This document shows positions 31,417-40,479 of a stretch of 64,000 nt of DNA, one piece after another (positions within the stretch are counted from its first letter, which is position 1; each line of letters opens with the position of its first letter). The notes beneath the pieces are model-generated. The model did not search any database. It saw only the letters and a program-made list of their open reading frames with translations, and was not told the origin of the DNA. The DNA comes from Rhynchopus sp. YZ270_cl-10 (taxonomy: Eukaryota; Euglenozoa; Diplonemea; Diplonemida; Diplonemidae): assembly GCA_964035575.1 (NCBI GenBank), contig OZ037888.1, positions 806,001 through 870,000 on the forward strand, read 5' to 3'. A program made the translations under genes and the position numbers.

Positions 31417-33780
31417 ATGTCGAAGCGACACGCAGACAGCACGCCAGATGAGAAGCCAGCAAAGCGGAGGAGGTGTGAAGCAGACGAGGTGTCGGCTCTG
31501 GCGGCTGGCAAGCGGGCTTTTGCAGCGGACCCATACGACGCTGTGTGCTGTATGTGCAGGGACAACCAGCAGGACTCCCTTGGGGCGATTCTTGCACGGC
31601 ACTTTGCGCCTGACACAAGAAACGCTGGTGCGGCAAATGTGTCAGCAAGGGGAGGAGAGACTGAACGCACGCTGCCTGCGCTGTTGGACGTGTGTGACGA
31701 CACGGGCAGGACGCCTCTGATGATCTGTGCATGCAAGGGTCACGTTGGGTGTTTGGTTCTTCTCCTCGAGGCTGGGGCGGGGCCGGACGTTGTGTCGCCC
31801 GAAGGTATCGCTGCACTGATGTATGCAGCAGTGGGGAGTGTCGCCTGTCTCAATGAGCTTCTCTCAAGGGGTGCGTCTGTTGCCATTGTCGACAGTGAAG
31901 GCAACACTGTACTGCACCATGCCACCTTCTCAGAGAACAACCAAGCAGACCTTGTGAACATGCTCCTCAAGCACGGTGCCTCAATCGAAGTTGGCAACGA
32001 AGTTGGGGTGACACCTCTCCACATGGCTATAGCTCGTGACAACGAACCTGCTGTTGTTGCTCTTCTCTCAAAGGGCGCGTCGTTGTCCACTGTGGATTGT
32101 GACGGCAACACTGCATTGCACTATGCTGCCCGTCTTGAGAACAACCAAGCGGAGCTTGTGAACATGCTCATCAACCGCGGTGCCTCAATTGAAGCTAGCA
32201 ACAAAGTTGGGCACACACCTCTCCACATTGCCTCGGCTCAGGGCAACGAACCTGCTGTTGTTGCTCTTCTCTCAAGGGGTGCGTCATTGGCAAGTGTGGA
32301 CAACTTTGGTAACACTGCACTGCACCGTGCCGCCATGTCAGAGAATAACCAAGCGGGCCTTCTGAACATGCTACTTAATCAAGGTATCCCAATCGAAGCT
32401 CGCAGCAAGTCTGGGGTGACACCTCTCCATATGGCCATTGCTCATGACAACGAACCTGCTGTTGTTGCTCTTCTCTCAAGGGGCGCGTCGTTATCCACTG
32501 TGGACTGTCACGGTGACACTGCACTGCACTATGCTGCCCGTTTTGAGAATACGCAATCAGGTATTCTGAACATGCTCCTCAAGCACGGTGCCTCTGTCGA
32601 AACCTCCAACAAGTGTGGGCTGACACCTCTCCACACTGCCTTTGCTCACGGCAACGAACCTGCTGCTGTTGCTCTTCTTGAAGGTGGTGCGTCTCTTGCC
32701 ACTGTGGACAGTGAAGGCAACACTGCACTGCACTATGCCGCCGTCTCAAAGAACAACAGCCAAGCGGACCTTGTGAACATGCTCCTCAAGGAAGGTGCGT
32801 CTGTGGAAACCCCCAACAATTTTGGGGTGACACCTCTCCACCTGGCTATTGCGAGCGACAACGAACCTGCTGTTGTTGCTCTTCTCTCAAGGGGTGCGTC
32901 ATTGTCCGCAAAGGACAGAAACGGTAACACTGCACTGCACCTTGCTGCCCGTGATAGGAACCAAGTGGAGCTTGTGAACCTGCTCCTCAAGCACGGTGCC
33001 TCTGTTGAAGCAGTCAATAACTCAGGGTTACCACCGATTGCATATGCGGCGCTGGGTGGCAACATTGCTGCAGGTGAGCTTCTTCTGCAGCATGGTGTCT
33101 CCATTAACAGTGCGGATGGTGCTGGCAGCACACCTTTGATGCACTGCAGTGCTCAGGGGCACAAAAGCTTTGCAGAGTTCCTCCTGAAGCACGGCGCCGA
33201 CGTGGACGTCTGTGCAGAGGACGGGACAACCGCCCTCCACAGTGCTGTGCAGTCGGGCGACGCTGACCTCTGCAAGACGCTTGTGGAGCACGGCGTCCCT
33301 CTTGACGCTGTGGATGAGGACGGCCGCACGGCGCTGGCCACGTCGCTTTCTGTGGACCCTGCCGTGTGCCAGGTCATGATTGACGCAGGGGCACAGCTTG
33401 ATGTGGCGAACGATGCGGGGTATTCGCCTCTGCTCTCAGCCTGTGAAGAAGGGCAGTCCGAGTTTGTGAAGATGCTTCTCGATGCGGGTGCGCAGCTGCG
33501 TGTCGCAGACAACGGGTTCACGGCTCTCATGCTGGCGGCAGACGGAGGGCATGTGGAGGCTGTGCGCCACCTCCTGGACTGTCAGGGGGTGGACGTGGAC
33601 GAACAGGGTGCGAATGCCTGCACTGCACTGCACCAAGCCGCGACAAAGAAACGTGCAGATGTGGTGAAGCTCCTCCTGCAGCACGGTGCGGACAAGGCCC
33701 TGCGCGACAACGACGGCGACACTGCGGTCGACTGTGCGATCATAGGCGGCTGTCCTGAGTGCTGTCGGCTCCTCCGTTGA
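31417..33780 (+). CDS. Ankyrin-repeat protein, 787 residues
   Basis: A single open frame. Residues 1-25 are basic (KPAKRRRC, a possible nuclear localisation signal). A non-repeat stretch with Cys residues follows to about 90. Then about 20 ankyrin repeats run to the C-terminus, with the usual GNTALHYAA / GVTPLHMA turns and helices. In the middle (31880-32990) repeats come as near-identical pairs of about 68 residues (204 bp), a sign of recent internal duplication. No catalytic or other domain is attached. Such proteins are binding scaffolds and the partner cannot be told from sequence. The ATG is the first in frame and lies next to the basic stretch. The last 583 bp, including the stop, are duplicated at 33887-34469. 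Confidence 0.9.
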   Translation: MSKRHADSTPDEKPAKRRRCEADEVSALAAGKRAFAADPYDAVCCMCRDNQQDSLGAILARHFAPDTRNAGAANVSARGGETERTLPALLDVCDDTGRTPLMICACKGHVGCLVLLLEAGAGPDVVSPEGIAALMYAAVGSVACLNELLSRGASVAIVDSEGNTVLHHATFSENNQADLVNMLLKHGASIEVGNEVGVTPLHMAIARDNEPAVVALLSKGASLSTVDCDGNTALHYAARLENNQAELVNMLINRGASIEASNKVGHTPLHIASAQGNEPAVVALLSRGASLASVDNFGNTALHRAAMSENNQAGLLNMLLNQGIPIEARSKSGVTPLHMAIAHDNEPAVVALLSRGASLSTVDCHGDTALHYAARFENTQSGILNMLLKHGASVETSNKCGLTPLHTAFAHGNEPAAVALLEGGASLATVDSEGNTALHYAAVSKNNSQADLVNMLLKEGASVETPNNFGVTPLHLAIASDNEPAVVALLSRGASLSAKDRNGNTALHLAARDRNQVELVNLLLKHGASVEAVNNSGLPPIAYAALGGNIAAGELLLQHGVSINSADGAGSTPLMHCSAQGHKSFAEFLLKHGADVDVCAEDGTTALHSAVQSGDADLCKTLVEHGVPLDAVDEDGRTALATSLSVDPAVCQVMIDAGAQLDVANDAGYSPLLSACEEGQSEFVKMLLDAGAQLRVADNGFTALMLAADGGHVEAVRHLLDCQGVDVDEQGANACTALHQAATKKRADVVKLLLQHGADKALRDNDGDTAVDCAIIGGCPECCRLLR

Positions 33781-33886
33781 TAGATTGCTGCCAACCTTTG
33801 CAGCACCAATGCTGTGCGTTGCAGTTATGTATTCCCGACATATTTTTTAAGGTTGAGTTGAACCGTGGAAGGACGTTTCGCCTGTT

Positions 33887-34469
33887 CTCCACAGTGCTGT
33901 GCAGTCGGGCGACGCTGACCTCTGCAAGATGCTTGTGGAGCACGGCGTCCCACTTGACGCTGTGGATGAGGACGGCCGCACGGCGCTGGCCACGTCGCTT
34001 TCTGTGGACCCTGCCGTGTGCCAGGTCATGATTGACGCAGGGGCACAGCTTGATGTGGCGAACGATGCGGGGTATTCGCCTCTGCTCTCAGCCTGTGAAG
34101 AAGGGCAGTCCGAGTTTGTGAAGATGCTTCTCGACGCGGGTGCGCAGCTGCGTGTCGCAGACAACGGGTTCACGGCTCTCATGCTGGCGGCACAAGGCGG
34201 GCATGTGGAGGCTGTGCGCCACCTCCTGGACTGTCAGGGGGTGGACGTGGACGAACAAGGTGCGAATGCCTGCACTGCACTGCACCAAGCCGCGACAAAT
34301 AAACGTGCAGATGTGGTGAAGCTCCTCCTGCAACACGGTGCGGACAAGGCCCTGCGCGACAACGACGGCGACACTGCGGTCGACTGTGCGATCATAGGCG
34401 GCTGTCCTGAGTGCTGTCGGCTCCTCCGTTGATAGACTGCTGCCAACCTTTGCAGCACCAATGCTGTGC
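33887..34469 (+). pseudogene. Duplicated 3' end of the ankyrin gene
   Basis: This block repeats 33235-33817 at a fixed offset of 652 bp with only about ten substitutions, including sequence past the stop codon. It has an open frame of 177 residues (33899-34432) covering the last five or so ankyrin repeats. It lacks the 5' four-fifths of the gene. The 69-bp spacer ends in a T/A-rich segment. It could be transcribed as a short ankyrin protein, but it is more simply a recent partial duplication. Confidence 0.85.
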
Positions 34470-35073
34470 ATAGGTCCCGTACGCTCTGCCCTCGCAGTCT
34501 AGCTTGAAGGAACTCTCCGCCGTCAACACCTGCCTCTGGGGCAGTGACTACGGTACGCGCGCGGCCTCGCAATACGCACCGTATTACTGAAGAGCCATCG
34601 GATTGACCCGGCTGCCATCATATGCAACCGGTCAATGAACGTTGTGATTGACCACATAGCATTTGACGCAACACTGAGAGAACGATACCTGACCGTCCAC
34701 AAGAGGTACAACGCAGGAGGCTGGGACTTCCGCCCCCACGTGCCGGTCGGCAACATGACCTCCACTAGCATACTGACAGCGTGAACATTCCGCTACCTGA
34801 ATGCAGAGAATGAGTGGTAACACATTGGCTATCCTGTTGACCATTTCCACTGGCCCCGGATGACGTAGTCGTCTCTTTTTGAAAGGCGCGCTGACCCTTG
34901 AAACGCTTCGAGCGGGGACATGGTTAGCCACCTTGGAAAGCTGCACTACTTTTGTGCAGTAGGGTGTCTAGTGGAAGTGCATGGAAAAAACAGGGGAGAT
35001 GGCTTTCTCTTGCATCAGGCCGTACCGTTAACCGCAATAGGTCTCCTAGGCTAAAAGCCTCTGGCCGACAGAA

Positions 35074-35119
<46 letters not shown>

Positions 35120-36290
35120 AAAAGATTGGCTCTGACGACCGAACAACTGTCACGGAGCTGTCAAGTGCCCCCGTGGAAGAAGAGAAGACACACGCCCGAG
35201 GTCTTCTCGCGCCAGGTGAACGACACCACGCCATTCACGAAATCGTCTGACGACAGAAGTTCACAGATCTTGCCTTGGACAGACCGACTTACGACGGCGC
35301 TCAACACGGTGTCAACCTCGCCGACACCACGTACCTGCACGACCGATTGCAGTGGTCCCACCCCCTGCTAGCTTACCGCCTCCGCCGTATCATCTACGAT
35401 GGGATACTCTACGCGCACCCTACGGTGCTGTGCCTATACGAGTCAACAAAGAGAGGTGGCACGCACCTTGAAGTGAATGCCCCTTATGCCTCACACCAAC
35501 CTCTGGGTTAGCGAAGCACCTGCTCTGGACCTGCCCGCACACTGTGTCTGCTAACGTGAAGGAAGCGCACCGCCCGCTCCTCGACAGGATTGGCCCAAAC
35601 ACCCCGAGTTGCCTGGCTATGCATGGCATAGCTCCCACGAACACGCCCAAGCAAGTTGTAGCCGACATGCAGAGATACCTGCTGGACGTCACTGCCGCAG
35701 TAGATGATCACCTGTCCTCGCGGACGACCCAGCGCCTGCACGCCATCCATGGCGTATGGACTTTGAAGTGTTCGATGCGCCCATACCAGGAGGCCATCTA
35801 CCGGCAGCTCGCCCCTTTCTTTGGGAAGGATGAGGATCCGAGATGCAAGCAGAAGCGCCGCGAACTGAAGCAAATGCTCCAATGGGCCTCCTCCCTGAAA
35901 TGGAGCACCGCCAACCTGCCTGTGACATGCGTGGAACTTGCCATTGACTTGGAAATTTTCCACCGGATCTACGTTCTCCGGCCAACCTCTAACATTAGAG
36001 AACGGGCCTCCACCCTACGCACCTTGCTTAACAAGCTTCACCGCCTGTGCAAAGCCCTTGGGATTCAAAACCCATTTCCCGCATCTGCCATCTCCTCCTC
36101 ACGGGGCCTCCGGTCCATTGGCGCACCCGCTGCGACCGTCGCCCAGTTTTTACGTACCCGCGCTACACTATGCACATGCTCGAACACGTCATCGTACGTG
36201 CCAAAATTACGAACTCCGGCTGGGGAAATGACATCATCCCTGACAACAAACTTGTAGAAGCCAGCGCAGCTGATGCTGTGCGATAACGAA
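34470..36290 (+). pseudogene. Decayed LINE-like (non-LTR retrotransposon) remnant
   Basis: G/C-rich, coding-like DNA in which the reading frame moves between all three phases. At about 35490-35545 one frame reads a CPLC, then nine residues, then H, four residues and C (CPLC...KHLLWTCP). This is the cysteine-histidine motif downstream of reverse transcriptase in many LINEs. The preceding frame has LLAYRLRRIIYDGILYAH, and the following 237-residue frame (35544-36257) continues as a helical, Arg-rich tail. I could not see the reverse transcriptase catalytic motif. There are several stops and frameshifts. The assignment rests mainly on the motif and could be wrong. Confidence 0.45.
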
Positions 36291-36296
36291 TATGAT

Positions 36297-36340
36297 AAGG
36301 CGACTAAGCACGAGAGGCTTAGGATCATCTTATAAGCTTT
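36297..36340 (+). repeat. Family A hairpin repeat
   Basis: AAGGCGACTAAGCACGAGAG is followed by GCTTAGGATCATCTTATAAG. It lies just past the end of the LINE-like remnant. Confidence 0.7.
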
Positions 36341-38017
36341 TATTTTTTTTTTGTTAGGGACATGTAAAGGGGGGTGGGGGATAAAACAATTATCCCCCGT
36401 TTTTTCTCCCCCATTATATTTTATTTTATCCCCCACTACAGTTATCCCCCATTTCCCACACCGCGTTTTTGGTGTGGATTTTCCTTGGGGATGGGGATAT
36501 TCAGGTGGAAAAAAAGAGAGATATTTTTTTTTTATCCCCCACTACAACTATCCCCCATTTTTTGCGAAGAAATAACTGGCGATATTTTTTATTTTATCCG
36601 CCATTCTACAGTTATCCCCCACTACAATTATCCCTCCCCCCCCTTTAGTGTACAGAGAAAGTTTCTGTCGCGATGAAGGAGTTGGAGCACCCCACCAGCT
36701 TCCCCCGTACCCCCCAGCACCCCACCCCCTAGAGGCAGCCCCACCCATCCCATGTCTGTGCTCTGCACCAGTCCCAGTCCACATACCTCACAGGGAAAAC
36801 ATTCAAAGGGAAACATAGTAGATGCTTCAACGCAACAATAACGTACAACAACAAAGAGACACAAGTAACTTTTAGGGAAAGCAACACGTTTTGGATTTTG
36901 TGTCGTGAGGTCAGTTTTTAGTTTTGAGTCTTGTTTTGTTCTGTATGTGGCGTGTGAAGATATTGAACTGAAGGCTGTGTGCTGCGGCAATGCTATGGCT
37001 TGCTGACAATACGTCGTTTACCATCTTCTCTTGTTTGTGATACGTGCACATCCTCTTTACTCTTGTTGTGTCAAACAGTGTCGGATATCATACTGGCACT
37101 ACTTCAGTTATGTTACATGCCTGCCATCTTCCCCGAAGATGCTGGCTGCATCATCGGGAATGCAAAGTAATTATGCGCTCTGGCATGTTTTTATGTTCCA
37201 ACTGGATCTCATAACATTTCTTTACAGTGTTCGGGACATGCAAAAATACATAGCTTATATCCAGCAGTGCAGGTCACTCACTCATTGTGCGATACCACTG
37301 AGAACCTCACTGTTTGTGGTGCATCAAACAAAGACCAAGCCCCCTTATATTTACTTTTTGACTACTTCTTTTTTTTTGCATACAGCTTGCCTGTACCACC
37401 TGCCGAGTACAGTGCTCCAGGGTGATAACCCACGGTCCCGTTTGCACTATCAACTTCACTGTTTTCCACAACCTTCCTTCGCCTTGTTATGTTGCCTTCT
37501 TTCGACAGACAAGTGTCCGAGTGCAATGCAACAAAGGGCTCGTCCCAGAGCTTCCGTAGGAGAGGGGTGCCACTTCCTCCTCATACACAGCGTCCAGCAG
37601 TTCCCACTGAGGCATGGTGTCTAAGGGTATGTGCTTGACATTCTTCCAGGGCATGCACGAATATGGATTCCGTGTTTTGCTGGAAGGGGATATTGTTCGA
37701 GTACCAAAAAGCGGGCTTGTGCGTGGTCAATCGCACGTTGTTCTGGCGTTCCCCCTGCAGAGCAGCTTCTTCTTCGCCTTCATTCCTCCTTTTTTCTCTT
37801 TCCCTTCAGTGCCCCGTTCTCGTCCTTTGCTCCTTTGCTCCTTTGCTCGCTTCTTCTGCCTTCGTGGCCTCGTCATAATAGCTTTCCTACCATGTCTTTT
37901 ATGTCTTTTATCCACAACCCCAGATTTTAAAAATTACGAGACGCCTTTTATATAAAAGACAATAGGGACCCTTCCTGCAACACACCACCTCCCCCCCATC
38001 CTCCTCCCCCATTCAAC
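36341..38017. other. Intergenic stretch
   Basis: 36360-36650 is a low-complexity run built from TTATCCCCCACTACA-type units. A family B tail lies at about 37414-37458. The longer open frames (for example around 37031-37624) run through repeat sequence and do not look coding. TATATAAAAGAC at about 37950 precedes the oxygenase gene, but I cannot call it a promoter. Confidence 0.5.
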
Positions 38018-38959
38018 ATGGCAGCCCTCGACATCGCAGACCTTCCTATCATCGACCTGCGAGACTCCTCCCCTGAGGACGTTCGCGCTGCTTGCTTGGA
38101 ATTCGGCTTCTTCTTCGTCCGCGGGCATGGTGTCACGAAAGACGCGCGGGCCGCGATGTTTTCCCAATCGCGACAGTACTTCCGCCAACCTCATGCTGCT
38201 AAGATGCGCACCGCTGCCACTTCCGCAAACGGCAACCGTGGATACACATCGCTTGGCGAAGAGATTCTTGACCCAGAAATGCCGAACCTATCCGAAGGAG
38301 ACACTAAAGAAGGGTATTATCTGGGTCGTGAACCTGAAGACGCAGAGGAAGCGAAAATCCCAATGATGGTGAAGAATGTATGGCCGGAGCTCCCGGGGTG
38401 GAAGGAGTCGATGGAGAGGTACCAGCAAACCATGCTGCAGGCAGGGATGAAGGTGGTGCGGATCCTTGCCGAAAGCATGGGGGTTGAGGTTACGAAGTTT
38501 ATGGATCTTTATTCTCGCCCAGTAGCGACGACAAGGTTGCTTCACTATGCGGCAAGGAAGAGCGAAATTGAATCTGGCGTCATCGCCTGCGGTGCACATA
38601 CAGACTACGGAATGATCACGCTTCTCACAGTCGAAGAGGATGAACCAGGATTGGAGATTGAAATTAACGGAAAATGGTGTCGTGTCCCCCCCTGCAAGGA
38701 TGCCTTCATCGTCAACCTTGGTGACATGCTGCACAGATGGACCAATGGAGCCTACAGATCAACGAAACACCGTGTTGTCAACCGCTCCGGTGCGGAGCGC
38801 TTCTCAACAGCGTTCTTCTTCGACCCGGCGTACCCCACGATAGTGGAGGTGCTTCCACAGTTCTGCAAAGACAAACCCGCACAGTACCCGCCCATCAAGT
38901 TTCTGGACCACCTCCTAGAGATGTACGAAAAGACGCACACAATATACGCAAAAATGTGA
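38018..38959 (+). CDS. 2-oxoglutarate/Fe(II)-dependent oxygenase, isopenicillin N synthase-like
   Basis: A 313-residue single-exon protein of the family's usual length. The N-terminal DIOX_N half has PIIDLRD and GFFFVRGHGV. The C-terminal jelly-roll has the iron triad H194-x-D196 (GAHTDYGMITLL) and H251 (STKHRVV), and the co-substrate-binding pair R261-x-S263 (ERFS). All key residues are present, so it should be active. It would use 2-oxoglutarate, O2 and Fe(II) to oxidise a small molecule, probably in the cytosol as there is no signal peptide. The substrate cannot be told: relatives include flavonoid, gibberellin and thymine/peptide oxygenases. ATG 38018 is the first in frame and gives the standard N-terminus. 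Neighbours give no pathway context. Confidence 0.93.
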   Translation: MAALDIADLPIIDLRDSSPEDVRAACLEFGFFFVRGHGVTKDARAAMFSQSRQYFRQPHAAKMRTAATSANGNRGYTSLGEEILDPEMPNLSEGDTKEGYYLGREPEDAEEAKIPMMVKNVWPELPGWKESMERYQQTMLQAGMKVVRILAESMGVEVTKFMDLYSRPVATTRLLHYAARKSEIESGVIACGAHTDYGMITLLTVEEDEPGLEIEINGKWCRVPPCKDAFIVNLGDMLHRWTNGAYRSTKHRVVNRSGAERFSTAFFFDPAYPTIVEVLPQFCKDKPAQYPPIKFLDHLLEMYEKTHTIYAKM

Positions 38960-39060
38960 TTTTATTCAAAAAAAATTGAAAGATGACATTTTTTGAGATG
39001 TCGTAATAAAATCACGAAAATGGAAATGTTTGGTTAAAGGGGTAACGCGGTGATACCACC

Positions 39061-39101
39061 AAAGGTACACTGTTCACGAGATGGCTTTTGTATTTCAAGT
39101 C
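39061..39101 (+). repeat. Family D hairpin repeat
   Basis: AAAGGTACACTGTTCACGAG is followed by ATGGCTTTTGTATTTCAAGT and a T tract. It lies about 100 bp past the oxygenase stop codon. Confidence 0.7.
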
Positions 39102-39210
39102 AACTTTTTTTTTGGGGGCGGGTGGGAAAATCGGTTAATTTGTAACGAATAGTGTTGTGCAAAAACAAAAAACAAAAATAAGAAAAATATAACAACAAAA
39201 AAACGTTTGG

Positions 39211-39260
39211 AATAGTGGAAGTTCATCCTCGGTCTACACTATACAACCAAGTTTTTAAAA
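39211..39260 (+). repeat. Family F repeat
   Basis: AATAGTGGAAGTTCATCCTC is followed by GGTCTACACTATACAACCAA and GTTTTTAAAAA. Confidence 0.65.
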
Positions 39261-39349
39261 AGCTCCACTCTCGAGAAACGTTGTGCAATATGCAGGAGGG
39301 GAGGGGAGGGTCTGTGGGGGTGGAAGGGGGGGCTTTCGTGGTTCACTTG

Positions 39350-39469
39350 CACGGTGGGGTCCAGTCTCTGAGCTGGAGTCAAACGGGAGCCTCAACTGGA
39401 GGGTGTCGCGCACACCCGCTAGTTGAGACTCCAGCTTTTGGTCCAGCTCAGAGGCTGGACCCCACCGTG
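39350..39469. mobile_element. 120-bp palindromic MITE
   Basis: The left end CACGGTGGGGTCCAGTCTCT pairs with the right end with one mismatch over about 27 bp. Inside, CTGGAGT..GTTGAG segments also pair. The ends resemble hAT-type termini, but no 8-bp target duplication is seen. Confidence 0.65.
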
Positions 39470-39486
39470 TGGTATTAAAAAATGAA

Positions 39487-39572
39487 GGGCAAATTGCGAT
39501 AACACGTATACTTTTTGTTTCGATTTGCGATAACACGTACACAAAAAGTATACGTGTTATCGCAATTTACCC
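39487..39572. mobile_element. 86-bp palindromic element
   Basis: GGGCAAATTGCGATAACACG and beyond is repeated inverted at the right end; the arms are about 32 bp with one mismatch. A third partial copy of TTGCGATAACACGTA lies in the loop. Confidence 0.7.
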
Positions 39573-39616
39573 AAAAATGAATTATTCAATGAGGCAGGAT
39601 ATGTGTGTATTTTTAA

Positions 39617-39662
39617 AAGGTGAGACTTAGCACGAGAGGCTTAGGGTCATCTTATAAACTTT
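39617..39662 (+). repeat. Family A hairpin repeat
   Basis: AAGGTGAGACTTAGCACGAG is followed by AGGCTTAGGGTCATCTTATA and AACTTTT. Confidence 0.7.
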
Positions 39663-40479
39663 TATTTTTTTTCAAAAGCAGAAAACGGAGGGGTTACTAT
39701 TTGTACTCCCTTTTTTTTTGAGAAAATTAAGAAAACAAACGAGATCTCTGTGGCATGAGATCCATTTCATGTCTTCACACTTTTTTAGTAAGCTACAAAT
39801 TTTGTTAAAAAAAACCCTGAGGAGGGTCTTCCCACCCACAGTGCGTGGCAGAAGACCCATACACATTTGGTCAAATAAAACAACCCTCGGGAAAAACTGT
39901 GTATTTTTATGTGTTATTTCTCGTCGCGTTCGGTGGAGTAGACTGGACAATATATTTTCCTTTCCCCCCCACTATCTGAGTCCGCCGGTATCCGGTGTTT
40001 GCATCTTTTCAACGTCACCAAACCATTTTTTTGCTTTTTTTTGAAAAGGCGAGAAGTTAAATAGATGCCTAAGCTCAGACCCTGCCAACTTTTCGTTTTT
40101 TCTTCTTCTCTTCTTTGCAACGTTTTTTTATTTTATTTTTGGGGAAGAGAAACAGCAGGGACACTACTTGCACTATCTAGGGTAGGGGTGTGTCTTTGCA
40201 TCCCCCTACCCTCCATTTCTGACCTCTACTCTACTCCACACATTTTTGGTATAGCTAATTTGCCTCGCACCGTCTTTAATAACGAGACCTCCCTCCAAAA
40301 CCACCCCCCTCCCTTTCCGCACTTCTTTATCAAACCCTACCCCTCTTTTTAGGCTTGACCACCTATAGGCCTCCTGCTCTCCTCAAGCTATAATACCACC
40401 ATACTTCCCAATAGGTGTCACCTAGCTGTTGGTGTTGCCACTATCGAGCAAAAAAGAGGGTAACGTGCCCCCGACACAA

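Larger units (their letters stand above)
38960..40479. other. Intergenic stretch with repeats and two palindromes
   Basis: It holds family D (39061), F (39211), two palindromic elements (39350-39469 and 39487-39572) and family A (39617). The rest is T-rich and shows no coding sequence. Confidence 0.6.

Noticed and set aside
37031-37624. 197-residue open frame on the + strand
   Set aside because: Composition is not protein-like, it has no domain, and it runs through a family B repeat tail.
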